From Rahnella woolbedingensis (GTDB taxonomy: Bacteria; Pseudomonadota; Gammaproteobacteria; Enterobacterales; Enterobacteriaceae), in the NCBI RefSeq assembly GCF_003602095.1, contig NZ_RAHH01000026.1, positions 1 through 64,000 of the forward strand: a DNA stretch of 64,000 nucleotides, in the 5' to 3' direction. A program made the translations under genes and the position numbers. Positions within the stretch are counted from its first letter, which is position 1. Each line of letters starts with the position of its first letter. Positions 7,887 to 14,873 of this stretch are shown here, in pieces. Under the pieces are notes generated by a model, which ran no database searches, was not told the DNA's origin, and worked only from the letters and a program-made list of their open reading frames with translations.

Positions 7887-10006
7887 AACGGGTTCATATC
7901 TGATAGCGCAGGAGAACGGCGGACTAACCTACCCTGTTCAATACAGCAGGCATGGTCAAACAAAGGCAAAATAGCCGTATTATGGGTCACCACGATCAGT
8001 GTTTTACCTTCGTTGCGGCAATGCGATATCAAAGCATTAGCAACGGTAAATGCGGTGTCGTCATCGAGATTCGCGGTAGGCTCATCCAGAACAACTACGG
8101 GTCGGTTACTGTACATAGCTCGAGCAAGCAATAAGCGCTGGCGTTGCCCAAGCGAAAGTCCAGTGTAACTTTCGCGGATCTTCGCCATCATTCCTCCGGG
8201 GAGTTTGTCCACTATATCTCCCATATCTAATGCCTTTAGCAATTCAGACATATATTCAAGCTTGCTTCTGTCAAAATTTGGATCAAAAAGACTTATATTT
8301 TCTGCAACGGAAGCATTAAAAAGAATATCGTCCTGGGATAATAAATAAAAAAGCGAACTGATTGCAGAAGCGGTCACTGAAACGCCATCAGCCTGGATCT
8401 CCCCTGATTCAGGGTTCAGTCCACCGGACATCACTTTTATTAGGGTACTTTTACCTGCCCCCGAATTTCCTGTGATTGCCAGCATTTGTCCCTTAGGAAT
8501 ACAAAGCGAAACATTTTGCAGCGTCGTATCCACACTGTCGTAACGGAAAGAAAGGTTTCTGTATTCCAGAGAATGATTGAATGCAGTAACTGCTATACTG
8601 GCTTCGGGTTTGCTAACCTGATCGCCTGCGGAGGGAAAGATATCTTCTGCTCGGTTATCAATGACCTGAAGCTGATTCTTCTGGATAACGGAAAAAAATA
8701 TCTTAGTGATATAAGACGAAAATATTTGTCGAACAAAACTATAGGCAAAGAAATCCCCCAAAGAAAGCCGACCATCTTTAAGCAATGGTAAAGCCAGCAG
8801 CATAAAAAACACCATTTCTAGACTTCCTACCAACTGGTAAATGCTGTTCTTCACCTGTTCATAAACATTCTTATCGCGTACACAGCTAAATAATGAATAC
8901 GTTAACTTCGCAAATCCTTTTTTGCGTAGTTCCACCAGTCCGGAGGATTTGATTGTGTTAAAGCCCTGGAGTGTTTCCAGGATGAATTCATTCTGCTCTG
9001 CGGTTCTTATTTGCAGCGTTTGAGTGTAAAAACGGTCACGATAAATTGCCCAAACACTGACTAACCCCATGGCCGTTACCCCGGCAAAAGAGACTAATGC
9101 GAGCGAAAGATTCATATAACCCAGAACGCTAAATGCCAGCAAGCCAACGAGCCAGTCAGTTCTTAAACTATTATCCAGCTCAATTTTTCGTCCGGCTGCA
9201 GCTTCCCATGCCGTAAAACGGCTAAATATGTCTCCTGGTGCACGACGTTCAAAAAAACGAAGCGGATTGTTTAGCAGGCGGGAGAAACCCGAAGTACTGT
9301 TCAAAAAAGAAAAATGTTTAATATGTCTTTCAGTTACCCAACGGACAGATAATGCAAGCGCGGTGGAAATCACAAAGACCAGCAAGAAAAGTCCATAAGG
9401 GAAATCTTGCTGCCCGGCAGACGTGTAAACATTGTTTATCGCCTGGCTGACCATCACTGGCATAACAAAAAGTGTTAAGGATATTAATAGCGTCAGCGTC
9501 ATCAGAGTATAAATGCCTCTGACTTTCGCGGTTTGACGTAAACTCATGCAGGAGAAAAATGAACTCCCCCTTGATTTATTTTTTTCGTTTGGGCGATGCG
9601 TTGTGATTTCTTCATCAATGACAAGCGCGTAACCACTGATGTCTCGTTTAAGTGCATCAATAGACAAAAATTGCTGGCCAACACCAGGGTTCATAACGCA
9701 AACATGGCGGCCTTTGCGATAGGCCAATATCACATAGTGACCCGCGCCATAATGCAGAATACAGGGTAAAGGAAGCGCATTGAGTTCATCAAAGTCAAAT
9801 AATACTGGATACGTTGGAATGTTTAATTCCGTCAGGATATCACTGAGCTTATCAAGCGATGTTCCATGTACTGAAATAGGGTGTTTTTCGCGTAAACTGG
9901 CCAATGATATTTCAACACCCTGAGTTTCTGCAAGCATTGCAATGCAAGCAAGCCCACACTCATTGATTTCACTTTGAAATACCATTGCAGGAATAGAATT
10001 ATTCAT
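7883..10006 (-). CDS. Peptidase-containing (C39) bacteriocin ABC exporter
   Basis: A 707-residue exporter of the CvaB/LagD type. The N-terminal C39 peptidase has the oxyanion Gln11, catalytic Cys17 in NECGLAC and His90 in GAGHYVIL; the third position is Asn106 (MNPGVG), where most family members have Asp. Six membrane helices follow (about 160-440), then an ATPase with Walker A GNSGAGKST, signature LSLGQRQR and VVLDEPTANLD. These transporters cut substrates after a Gly-Gly leader while exporting the core, matching the double-glycine peptide at 11104-11283. ATG at 10006 is preferred to a TTG two codons earlier. It follows the acyltransferase gene by 15 bases and overlaps macA by four. Confidence 0.88.
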   Translation of the reverse strand: MNNSIPAMVFQSEINECGLACIAMLAETQGVEISLASLREKHPISVHGTSLDKLSDILTELNIPTYPVLFDFDELNALPLPCILHYGAGHYVILAYRKGRHVCVMNPGVGQQFLSIDALKRDISGYALVIDEEITTHRPNEKNKSRGSSFFSCMSLRQTAKVRGIYTLMTLTLLISLTLFVMPVMVSQAINNVYTSAGQQDFPYGLFLLVFVISTALALSVRWVTERHIKHFSFLNSTSGFSRLLNNPLRFFERRAPGDIFSRFTAWEAAAGRKIELDNSLRTDWLVGLLAFSVLGYMNLSLALVSFAGVTAMGLVSVWAIYRDRFYTQTLQIRTAEQNEFILETLQGFNTIKSSGLVELRKKGFAKLTYSLFSCVRDKNVYEQVKNSIYQLVGSLEMVFFMLLALPLLKDGRLSLGDFFAYSFVRQIFSSYITKIFFSVIQKNQLQVIDNRAEDIFPSAGDQVSKPEASIAVTAFNHSLEYRNLSFRYDSVDTTLQNVSLCIPKGQMLAITGNSGAGKSTLIKVMSGGLNPESGEIQADGVSVTASAISSLFYLLSQDDILFNASVAENISLFDPNFDRSKLEYMSELLKALDMGDIVDKLPGGMMAKIRESYTGLSLGQRQRLLLARAMYSNRPVVVLDEPTANLDDDTAFTVANALISHCRNEGKTLIVVTHNTAILPLFDHACCIEQGRLVRRSPALSDMNPL

Positions 10007-10021
10007 ATCCAATCTTTTAAC

Positions 10022-10963
10022 TTAGTGATTAATAAAATATAAGGAATGAAGGTGCCATAACAACCAGTCTTGGGGATGTTCCCTGATGGCACTCTCAATC
10101 AGCCCAGGCATACTGGTGGATGCTTCCTTTTTATCCATTGGAGGATGGATGTGAATTTTTATCCCGTCTTCGTAATAAAGATAAAAGAAAATAACTTGCG
10201 CTGAAATTACTTTCGCAAGTCTGAACACACCACTGTGCAAACTCGCTTTTCTCCCAAACATAGTGCAATTTACTTTCGAAGAAAAAGTTGCTCCAGTCTT
10301 ATATGTATATTCCGGGACAATGTCGGGGAAGATAATAATATTCGTGTCATGTTTAGCTGCGCTCAGGCAAGCTGACATAATATTTTCTGCAATCCCTTCA
10401 TTGTTTCCGTGTATTGAGCAGTAAGTCAGATTGACACCGCCCCTGCGGCGGTCTTCGGACTGATATGCCTCTGCATTTGCGGAAACAATAACGGTACCAT
10501 TACCCGGATACGCCTTTCCGGCAACGATGCCAGAAAGAATATCTGAGACCATATGCATAGGCGCTAACACAACGGGTGAACCGATATCATGTAAAGGCTT
10601 CACTATGTTATTCAGCTGAGCCGCACAATCGTCCAGTTGTGCCATGATCTTCTCGTCCCGGCCAAATGTTGCGGCGTAATCTAGGGCTTCACGACGCTGT
10701 GTCAACCAAACGAAATTTATCTTTCTTTTCTGACCTAACAGACACCGAATATTTTCACCGGCAACATCGGCGCATTTATTTTTATTTTTACCCGTCAGTT
10801 TTAAAAAGCGCTGCAAGTGTAGAATGGCAAATAATATTCTTAAATTAATAGTGCGGGGAGTTGATTTTTCACGAATAAACTTATCAATAATATTTATTTT
10901 TCTGAAGGCATCATCGTAAAAACATTTCAAGGTAATATAAGAACTAACAACGAAATATCGCAT
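10022..10963 (-). CDS. LpxL/HtrB-like (LPLAT superfamily) acyltransferase
   Basis: A 313-residue protein with weak but collinear resemblance to lipid A acyltransferases: an acyltransferase block PVVLAPMHMVSD (His137, Asp141), a middle block NIIIFPDIVPEYTY resembling the PDQ region, then VFRLAKVISAQVIFFYL and the terminal IREHPQDWLLWHL, which mirrors the conserved HPEQWLW ending of LpxL/LpxM. The catalytic spacing is H-X3-D instead of the usual H-X4-D/E. It probably moves an acyl group from the cluster's carrier protein to an acceptor, plausibly the peptide encoded immediately upstream. The long N-terminal helix characteristic of LpxL is not obvious. The gene is AT-rich relative to the chromosome. 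Confidence 0.65.
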   Translation of the reverse strand: MRYFVVSSYITLKCFYDDAFRKINIIDKFIREKSTPRTINLRILFAILHLQRFLKLTGKNKNKCADVAGENIRCLLGQKRKINFVWLTQRREALDYAATFGRDEKIMAQLDDCAAQLNNIVKPLHDIGSPVVLAPMHMVSDILSGIVAGKAYPGNGTVIVSANAEAYQSEDRRRGGVNLTYCSIHGNNEGIAENIMSACLSAAKHDTNIIIFPDIVPEYTYKTGATFSSKVNCTMFGRKASLHSGVFRLAKVISAQVIFFYLYYEDGIKIHIHPPMDKKEASTSMPGLIESAIREHPQDWLLWHLHSLYFINH

Positions 10964-11036
10964 GCCAACCCCAAGTTTGTTATAAAGACTACTATTTGCA
11001 GGACTCCTTTAGCATCATTTCTAAATTCATTTAGAT

Positions 11037-11080
11037 AATAGACTGGTGAATACTATTACTACTTCACACACCAGACTATT
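11037..11080 (-). promoter_or_regulatory. Stem-loop between peptide gene and acyltransferase gene
   Basis: Arms 11037-11048 and 11069-11080 pair over 12 positions with one A-A mismatch around a 20-base loop. It lies in the 140-base gap after the peptide stop. There is no following U-run on the minus strand, so it is more likely an attenuator, processing site or 3' stabiliser for the peptide message than a simple terminator. This would allow more precursor than enzyme to be made. Confidence 0.45.
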
Positions 11081-11103
11081 AAGTCTATTAAAACCAGTTT
11101 ACA

Positions 11104-11283
11104 TTAATGACCGCAGTAGCTCTTACTTACAAGACCTACGTCCGTATTTTTTGTAACTTTACCATGTTTATCTAACTCTTCGTAATAGGCATGACATGTA
11201 CCCACCACTGATTGCCATTTGTAAACAGTTCTGGTATCGCCACCGACAATTTTTTTTGCTTCAGTCATGTTTAATTTAATCAT
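11104..11283 (-). CDS. Double-glycine-leader precursor peptide (bacteriocin/RiPP candidate)
   Basis: A 59-residue ORF, found by translating the gap upstream of the acyltransferase gene. The first 15 residues, MIKLNMTEAKKIVGG, match the double-glycine leader pattern recognised by C39 exporters: Leu at -12, Glu at -8, Ile at -4, Gly-Gly at -2/-1. Cutting there leaves a 44-residue core starting DTRTVYKW, with two cysteines (Cys30 and Cys57 of the precursor; one in GTCHAYY, one in the C-terminal SYCGH), five Tyr/Trp and near-neutral charge. The ribosome-binding site AAAGGA lies 8-9 bases before the ATG and a promoter-like sequence stands just upstream. It is the first gene of the leftward cluster with the matching C39 exporter. 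A disulfide and fatty acylation are plausible but not shown. Confidence 0.8.
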   Translation of the reverse strand: MIKLNMTEAKKIVGGDTRTVYKWQSVVGTCHAYYEELDKHGKVTKNTDVGLVSKSYCGH

Positions 11284-11700
11284 AGAAACATCCTTTTACA
11301 TACATTAATTACATCAAGTTCGGCGTGGTGATATTAACTATTTGATGATATAAATGTCAATAGTTCTAAATGTTGATCACCTTTAATTTCACCTCCAAAA
11401 TATCGTTTATTTTTATTATTCAAGTCCAATCTATTCACTCATCAAATGAATTAACCTCGGGTACACCGATAAATTCACAGGCAAAGGACATGCCTAATTT
11501 TAATGAATAAATTCGTTAAGTTTACGAAACCCCAAGAATAATTCTCCAGCTTCATCGCTCTATCTGGATGTTTCCACTTTATTTGGTATTCACGGTGATC
11601 TGGGCACCTCTGCATAATACACATTATGAAAATTAGTTGAGAATATTTTTACATATTTTAAATGTGAGAGGAATCCAAAACTTACCTTAAGCTACACCCA
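11284..11700. other. AT-rich gap upstream of the peptide cluster
   Basis: About 400 bases without a convincing gene. It holds the predicted cluster promoter near its left end and scattered short ORFs. The longest is a 49-codon minus-strand frame (11475-11624) beginning MCIMQRCPDHREYQIKWKHP; it is hydrophilic, has no membrane segment that would suggest an immunity protein, and has no clear ribosome-binding site. It may be IS-derived debris. No immunity gene was recognised here. Confidence 0.5.
11332..11360 (-). promoter_or_regulatory. Predicted sigma-70 promoter for the peptide cluster
   Basis: Reading the minus strand, a perfect TTGACA (11355-11360) is followed after 17 bases by a weak -10, TTAATA (11332-11337), about 50 bases before the peptide start. 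The surrounding DNA is very AT-rich. It is the only well-formed -35/-10 pair I see upstream of the ten-gene transcript; no regulator gene lies in the island. Confidence 0.45.
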
Positions 11701-11838
11701 TCCATTTATTTATGTGCTAATAGCAGCCAGGCTAAGGGGCGCGTCGAGCGTGCCAACCTGACGCTGCAGGATCGGCTGATTAAGGAGATGCTGCTGGGGG
11801 TTCCTGCGGTATCCTGCTCTGAAATGAGCCGTTTATAA
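11701..11838 (+). pseudogene. ISNCY-family transposase, internal fragment
   Basis: In one frame from 11701 the translation reads LCANSSQAKGRVERANLTLQ and continues DRLIKEMLLG before diverging and reaching TAA at 11836-11838. The QAKGRVERAN...LQDRLIKE block is the highly conserved part of the ISNCY DDE domain. It has neither start nor C-terminal domain, so it is a remnant. It lies in the same orientation as the N-terminal fragment at 208-354, on the other side of the peptide island. The homologous portion is about 11713-11796. Confidence 0.72.
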
Positions 11839-11886
11839 TTACTATTCGGCTCGTATAATGAGCCGAATAAAGTCGCTAATTGGCTC
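11824..11886. promoter_or_regulatory. Clustered GAGCC/GGCTC operator-like repeats upstream of fic remnant
   Basis: A perfect 9-base inverted repeat, ATTCGGCTC (11844-11852) and GAGCCGAAT (11860-11868), surrounds GTATAAT, a good -10-like core. Further half-sites flank it: ATGAGCCG at 11824 and GGCTC at 11882-11886. The arrangement, immediately upstream of the truncated fic gene, looks like an autoregulatory operator. It has outlived the gene it controlled. Confidence 0.5.
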
Positions 11887-11898
11887 ACAGGAATCTCA

Positions 11899-11973
11899 AT
11901 GAACCACCGGCAATGGATTTGGCAATCACCTGACTGGCCTCAGTTCAACTGGGATGATGAGACGTCATTCTAA
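11899..11973 (+). pseudogene. Fic-family protein, N-terminal remnant
   Basis: A 24-residue ORF beginning MNHRQWIWQSPDWPQFNWDD matches the start of Fic proteins that carry the DUF4172 N-terminal domain (WIWQxPDWPxFxWD pattern). It then meets TAA at 11971-11973. The AMPylating Fic core (HPFxxGNGR) is absent anywhere nearby, so only the 5' end survives. The deletion joins fic directly to the yqfB region. The call rests on a short but distinctive match. Confidence 0.6.
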
Positions 11974-12010
11974 AATCACCGACACCTTTTCTTCTCTTAA
12001 TGGAAACCCT

Positions 12011-12316
12011 ATGAAAAACATCACTTTTTACGGCAGATTTGAAAACGATATTCTTGCCGGACGCAAAACCATCACGTTGCGCGAAGCCAGCGACGCAAAC
12101 GTTTCAGCCGGTGATAAGGTGCGAGTCAGTCGTTATGAAGATGATGTATTTTTCTGCAATATCGAGGTGATTGCGGTGACGCCGGTCATGTTCGACAACC
12201 TGAATGAAACACATGCTGCGCAGGAAAACATGACGCTTGAGCAGTTAAAGGATGTCATTAGCGAAATTTATCCGGGCCTCAGAGAACTGTTTATGATTGA
12301 GTTCCGGCTCATCTGA
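12011..12316 (+). CDS. yqfB: N4-acetylcytidine amidohydrolase (ASCH domain)
   Basis: A 101-residue ASCH-domain protein very close in length and sequence to Escherichia YqfB (103 residues): [20 protein letters not shown] corresponds to [20 protein letters not shown], and the region [16 protein letters not shown] is nearly the same. YqfB hydrolyses N4-acetylcytidine to cytidine. The ATG at 12011 gives the family-length protein; an upstream in-frame start at 11954 falls inside the fic remnant and is unlikely. A terminator follows, shared with the convergent HD gene. Confidence 0.85.
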   Translation: [101 protein letters not shown]

Positions 12317-12334
12317 TGTCATTCGTGACAAAAT

Positions 12335-12370
12335 GGGCGCGCCGTGAATAAACCGGTGCGCCCTTTTCTT
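12335..12370. terminator. Terminator between yqfB and HD hydrolase gene
   Basis: Stem GGGCGCGCCG with CGGTGCGCCC (10 pairs including one G-T wobble), followed by TTTTCTTCTTT on the plus strand. It lies between convergent genes and ends yqfB transcripts, possibly acting in both directions. Confidence 0.75.
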
Positions 12371-12378
12371 CTTTGAAT

Positions 12379-13020
12379 TCAACCCTGCCAGCGCGAGTTA
12401 CGGATCACTGAACAGAAATTGCCTTTGATAAAACCGGGCTCTTTGTTCGCGATAACATCCGCCTTCACGTTGCCGAAAGTTGTCTGCGGCTTGTCTTTTA
12501 TCCCGTCATAAAACGCCTGAATAATATCTTCCTTAAACGCAGGTGTCCGCGGATGCGCACCGACAACCGCGTTACGCACTTCATCTTCATAGCCCTGATA
12601 GTTAATGCCCAGCACGTCCATTTCCACGCCGGCGGTCACCAGTGCAATAACCGGATCCATAAATTCGGGAATGCCCGGCGTGGTATGTAAGGCTATCGCG
12701 GTCCATACTTTATCAATGTCCTGCGTGCCGACCCCGTGCTGTTGCATGAACTGCCGCGCAGCATTCGCACCGTCTACTTCAAAGCGTTTGTCGCAACTGC
12801 AATGTTCATGAGTCAGCCCCATATCGTGGAACATACAGCCGATATAAAGCAGCTCAGGATCCACTTTTAACTCACGTTGTTGCCCGGCCAGTGCGGCCCA
12901 GTAATAAACACGACTTGAATGATGGAACAGTAAATCGGACTCAGTATCACGGACCAGTTCTGTTGCTTCACGGGCCATTTTACTGTCAGGAATGCGGATA
13001 CCACGGATCTTCAGACTCAT
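12379..13020 (-). CDS. HD-domain phosphohydrolase-like protein
   Basis: A 213-residue metal-dependent HD-superfamily hydrolase. His33/His34 (LLFHHSSRVYYW), the HD pair His65-Asp66 (GCMFHDMGLTHEH) and a later IALHTTPG His supply the usual metal ligands. The sequence, including FEVDGANAARQF and FKEDIIQAF, resembles cyanamide hydratase-like HD proteins found in many proteobacteria, whose substrates are mostly unknown. It is divergent from a GlxA-type regulator gene, a common pairing, which suggests regulation by that protein. No specific substrate can be given. Confidence 0.75.
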   Translation of the reverse strand: MSLKIRGIRIPDSKMAREATELVRDTESDLLFHHSSRVYYWAALAGQQRELKVDPELLYIGCMFHDMGLTHEHCSCDKRFEVDGANAARQFMQQHGVGTQDIDKVWTAIALHTTPGIPEFMDPVIALVTAGVEMDVLGINYQGYEDEVRNAVVGAHPRTPAFKEDIIQAFYDGIKDKPQTTFGNVKADVIANKEPGFIKGNFCSVIRNSRWQG

Positions 13021-13135
13021 AATATTTCTCCTGCTGGGTTGTATGAAGCAAGAATAAACGGCAGGATAAATGTCATCAATCGTCGCAATATGACGATATA
13101 AGACAAAAAGTCATTCTGCGACAGGAAACGCCTCA

Positions 13136-14098
13136 ATGCCCAAACACATCATCATTCTCGCCGTCCCCGGCGTACAGTTGCTCGATGTTTCCGGCCCGCT
13201 GGACGTATTCGCTGAAGCCAATCAGCAACGCGGTCGTGAAATTTATAAACTGAGTATTATGGCGACCGGCGATCAGGCGGTGATCACTACGTCTTCCGGT
13301 GCAAGAATGGTGGCAGACCTTTCGCTGCACTCGCCTTTGCCGGACGCGATAGACACATTCCTGGTCGCCGGTGCGCCACAGCTGGATGAGCATTTAGCCG
13401 ACCCGCCGTTAAGAGAAGGTATCCACAGGTGGAGTCAGCAGGCGAAACGTTTTGGTTCAGTATGCAGCGGCGCCCTGCTGCTCGCTTCGGCGGGATTGCT
13501 CGATGGTCGCCGCGTGACCACGCACTGGTCTGTGGCTGGCAAACTGAGTGAAGATTATCCGCGGGTAAAAGTCGAAGCTGATGCCATATTCATTGCCGAC
13601 GGGCCGTTACGGACAGCAGCCGGTGTAACGTCCGGTCTCGATTTAGCGCTGAATATGGTTGAGGAAGATCTCGGGCGGGAAACGGCGCTGGATGTTGCCG
13701 CGCAACTGGTGATGTTCTTTAAACGTCCCGGTGGACAAATGCAGTTCAGCCGTCACGGTCAGGCCTCACTGAGCGGCAGATCAGCGTTGCAGGATGTGCA
13801 ACGCTGGGTGATGAATTCCCTGAATCATCCGCATAATGTGCAAAGTCTGGCCTTACATATGGGCATCAGCCCGCGACATCTCACCCGATTATTTAATCAG
13901 GAACTCCGGCAGTCCCCCGCGGAATGGCTTGAACAGCAGCGGGTATTTCATGCCCGGCAGTTGCTGGAATCTGGCGAGCTGGCTATCAAACAAATTGCCG
14001 CTGAGTGCGGATTTTCAGGCGTCGATATCCTGCGACGGGCATTTGTGCGGCAGTTATCGGTGACACCGTCACAATATCAAAAGTATCATATTCGTTAA
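13136..14098 (+). CDS. GlxA-family transcriptional regulator (DJ-1/PfpI + AraC HTH)
   Basis: A 320-residue regulator with an N-terminal DJ-1/PfpI-like domain (residues 3-185; Cys110 in SVCSGALLL at the nucleophile elbow) and a C-terminal AraC-type DNA-binding domain (about 215-315; two helix-turn-helix units, ending SPSQY-like SVTPSQYQKYH). GlxA-type proteins sense small metabolites through the first domain. It is divergent from the HD hydrolase gene with about 115 bases between, so it probably controls that gene. The effector is unknown. Confidence 0.85.
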   Translation: MPKHIIILAVPGVQLLDVSGPLDVFAEANQQRGREIYKLSIMATGDQAVITTSSGARMVADLSLHSPLPDAIDTFLVAGAPQLDEHLADPPLREGIHRWSQQAKRFGSVCSGALLLASAGLLDGRRVTTHWSVAGKLSEDYPRVKVEADAIFIADGPLRTAAGVTSGLDLALNMVEEDLGRETALDVAAQLVMFFKRPGGQMQFSRHGQASLSGRSALQDVQRWVMNSLNHPHNVQSLALHMGISPRHLTRLFNQELRQSPAEWLEQQRVFHARQLLESGELAIKQIAAECGFSGVDILRRAFVRQLSVTPSQYQKYHIR

Positions 14099-14132
14099 GA
14101 TAACAAACAGAAAAAAACCTGTAAAATCAGGC

Positions 14133-14693
14133 TTATTTCGCCACCTGCGCGCGGCGGAAACATTCCGGATGATGGGTGTTAATCAGACCGGTAGCTTCCA
14201 GCCAGGCATAGACAATCGTCGGTCCCACAAACTTAAACCCACGCTTTTTGAGATCTTTTGAAATACGTTCGGAAAGCGCATCTTTGGACGGAACAGGTCC
14301 AACGTGCTGAATCGCCTTTCCTCCGATTTGGGCCCAAATCCATTCACCGAAATCCTCACCAGCCTGCTGCATCGCAAGATACGCGCGGGCGTTATTAATC
14401 ACAGCCGTAATTTTGATACGGGAACGGATAATTTCGGCGTTATTTACCAGCCTTTCGATGTCATCTTCCGTGAATCTGGCGACTTTCTCTGGTTCGAACT
14501 GGCAAAAAGCCAGCCGCAGCGCGTCGCGTTTTTTTAGTACAATCCGCCAGGATAGCCCGGCCTGAAAGCCGTCGAGCATCAGTTTTTCCCAAAGTGCCCT
14601 GCTGTCGCGCACAGGCTTACCCCATTCATGATCGTGGTAATCAATCATCATCGGGTCATTTGTGCCCCAGGGACAACGGATAAGGTCAGTCAT
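14133..14693 (-). CDS. tag: DNA-3-methyladenine glycosylase I
   Basis: A 186-residue base-excision glycosylase removing 3-methyladenine from DNA; Escherichia Tag has 187 residues. The sequence follows Tag closely: RCPWGTNDPMMIDYHDHEWG at the start, GFQAGLSWRIVLKKR, and KDLKKRGFKFVGPTIVY. Zinc ligands are visible as Cys near residue 7, His near 20 and the C-terminal HHPEC. I chose ATG at 14693, with AAAGAG seven bases upstream, over an in-frame ATG nine codons earlier. Confidence 0.92.
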   Translation of the reverse strand: MTDLIRCPWGTNDPMMIDYHDHEWGKPVRDSRALWEKLMLDGFQAGLSWRIVLKKRDALRLAFCQFEPEKVARFTEDDIERLVNNAEIIRSRIKITAVINNARAYLAMQQAGEDFGEWIWAQIGGKAIQHVGPVPSKDALSERISKDLKKRGFKFVGPTIVYAWLEATGLINTHHPECFRRAQVAK

Positions 14694-14846
14694 AGCGAAC
14701 TCTTTCAGCAGGTATGTCATTTATTCTAACCTGACCGCCATCCTGACGTGGTAAACTTTCTTTCCCGCCTGTTAAGCCTTGTAAACACCTTATCTGATGA
14801 TTTCCCTGTAGTTCATGTGTGCACTATTTATCATTATGCCCTATAG

Positions 14847-14862
14847 TGTATGTTGTAACTAA
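14847..14862 (+). other. Replication terminator (Ter) site
   Basis: TGTATGTTGTAACTAA matches the Escherichia Ter consensus AGNATGTTGTAACTAA at every specified position except the first. It lies 11 bases before the tus start codon, inside the promoter region, exactly as TerB lies before tus in Escherichia, where Tus binding represses its own gene. It marks this region as part of the replication fork trap. Confidence 0.88.
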
Positions 14863-14873
14863 CTGGAGGAAGC

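Noticed and set aside
11475-11624. 49-codon minus-strand ORF as bacteriocin immunity gene
   Set aside because: No ribosome-binding site, no membrane helices and no family resemblance; more likely IS-derived debris.
11706-11888. 60-codon minus-strand ORF overlapping the transposase fragment
   Set aside because: Antisense to the conserved ISNCY block on the plus strand, which explains the open frame.
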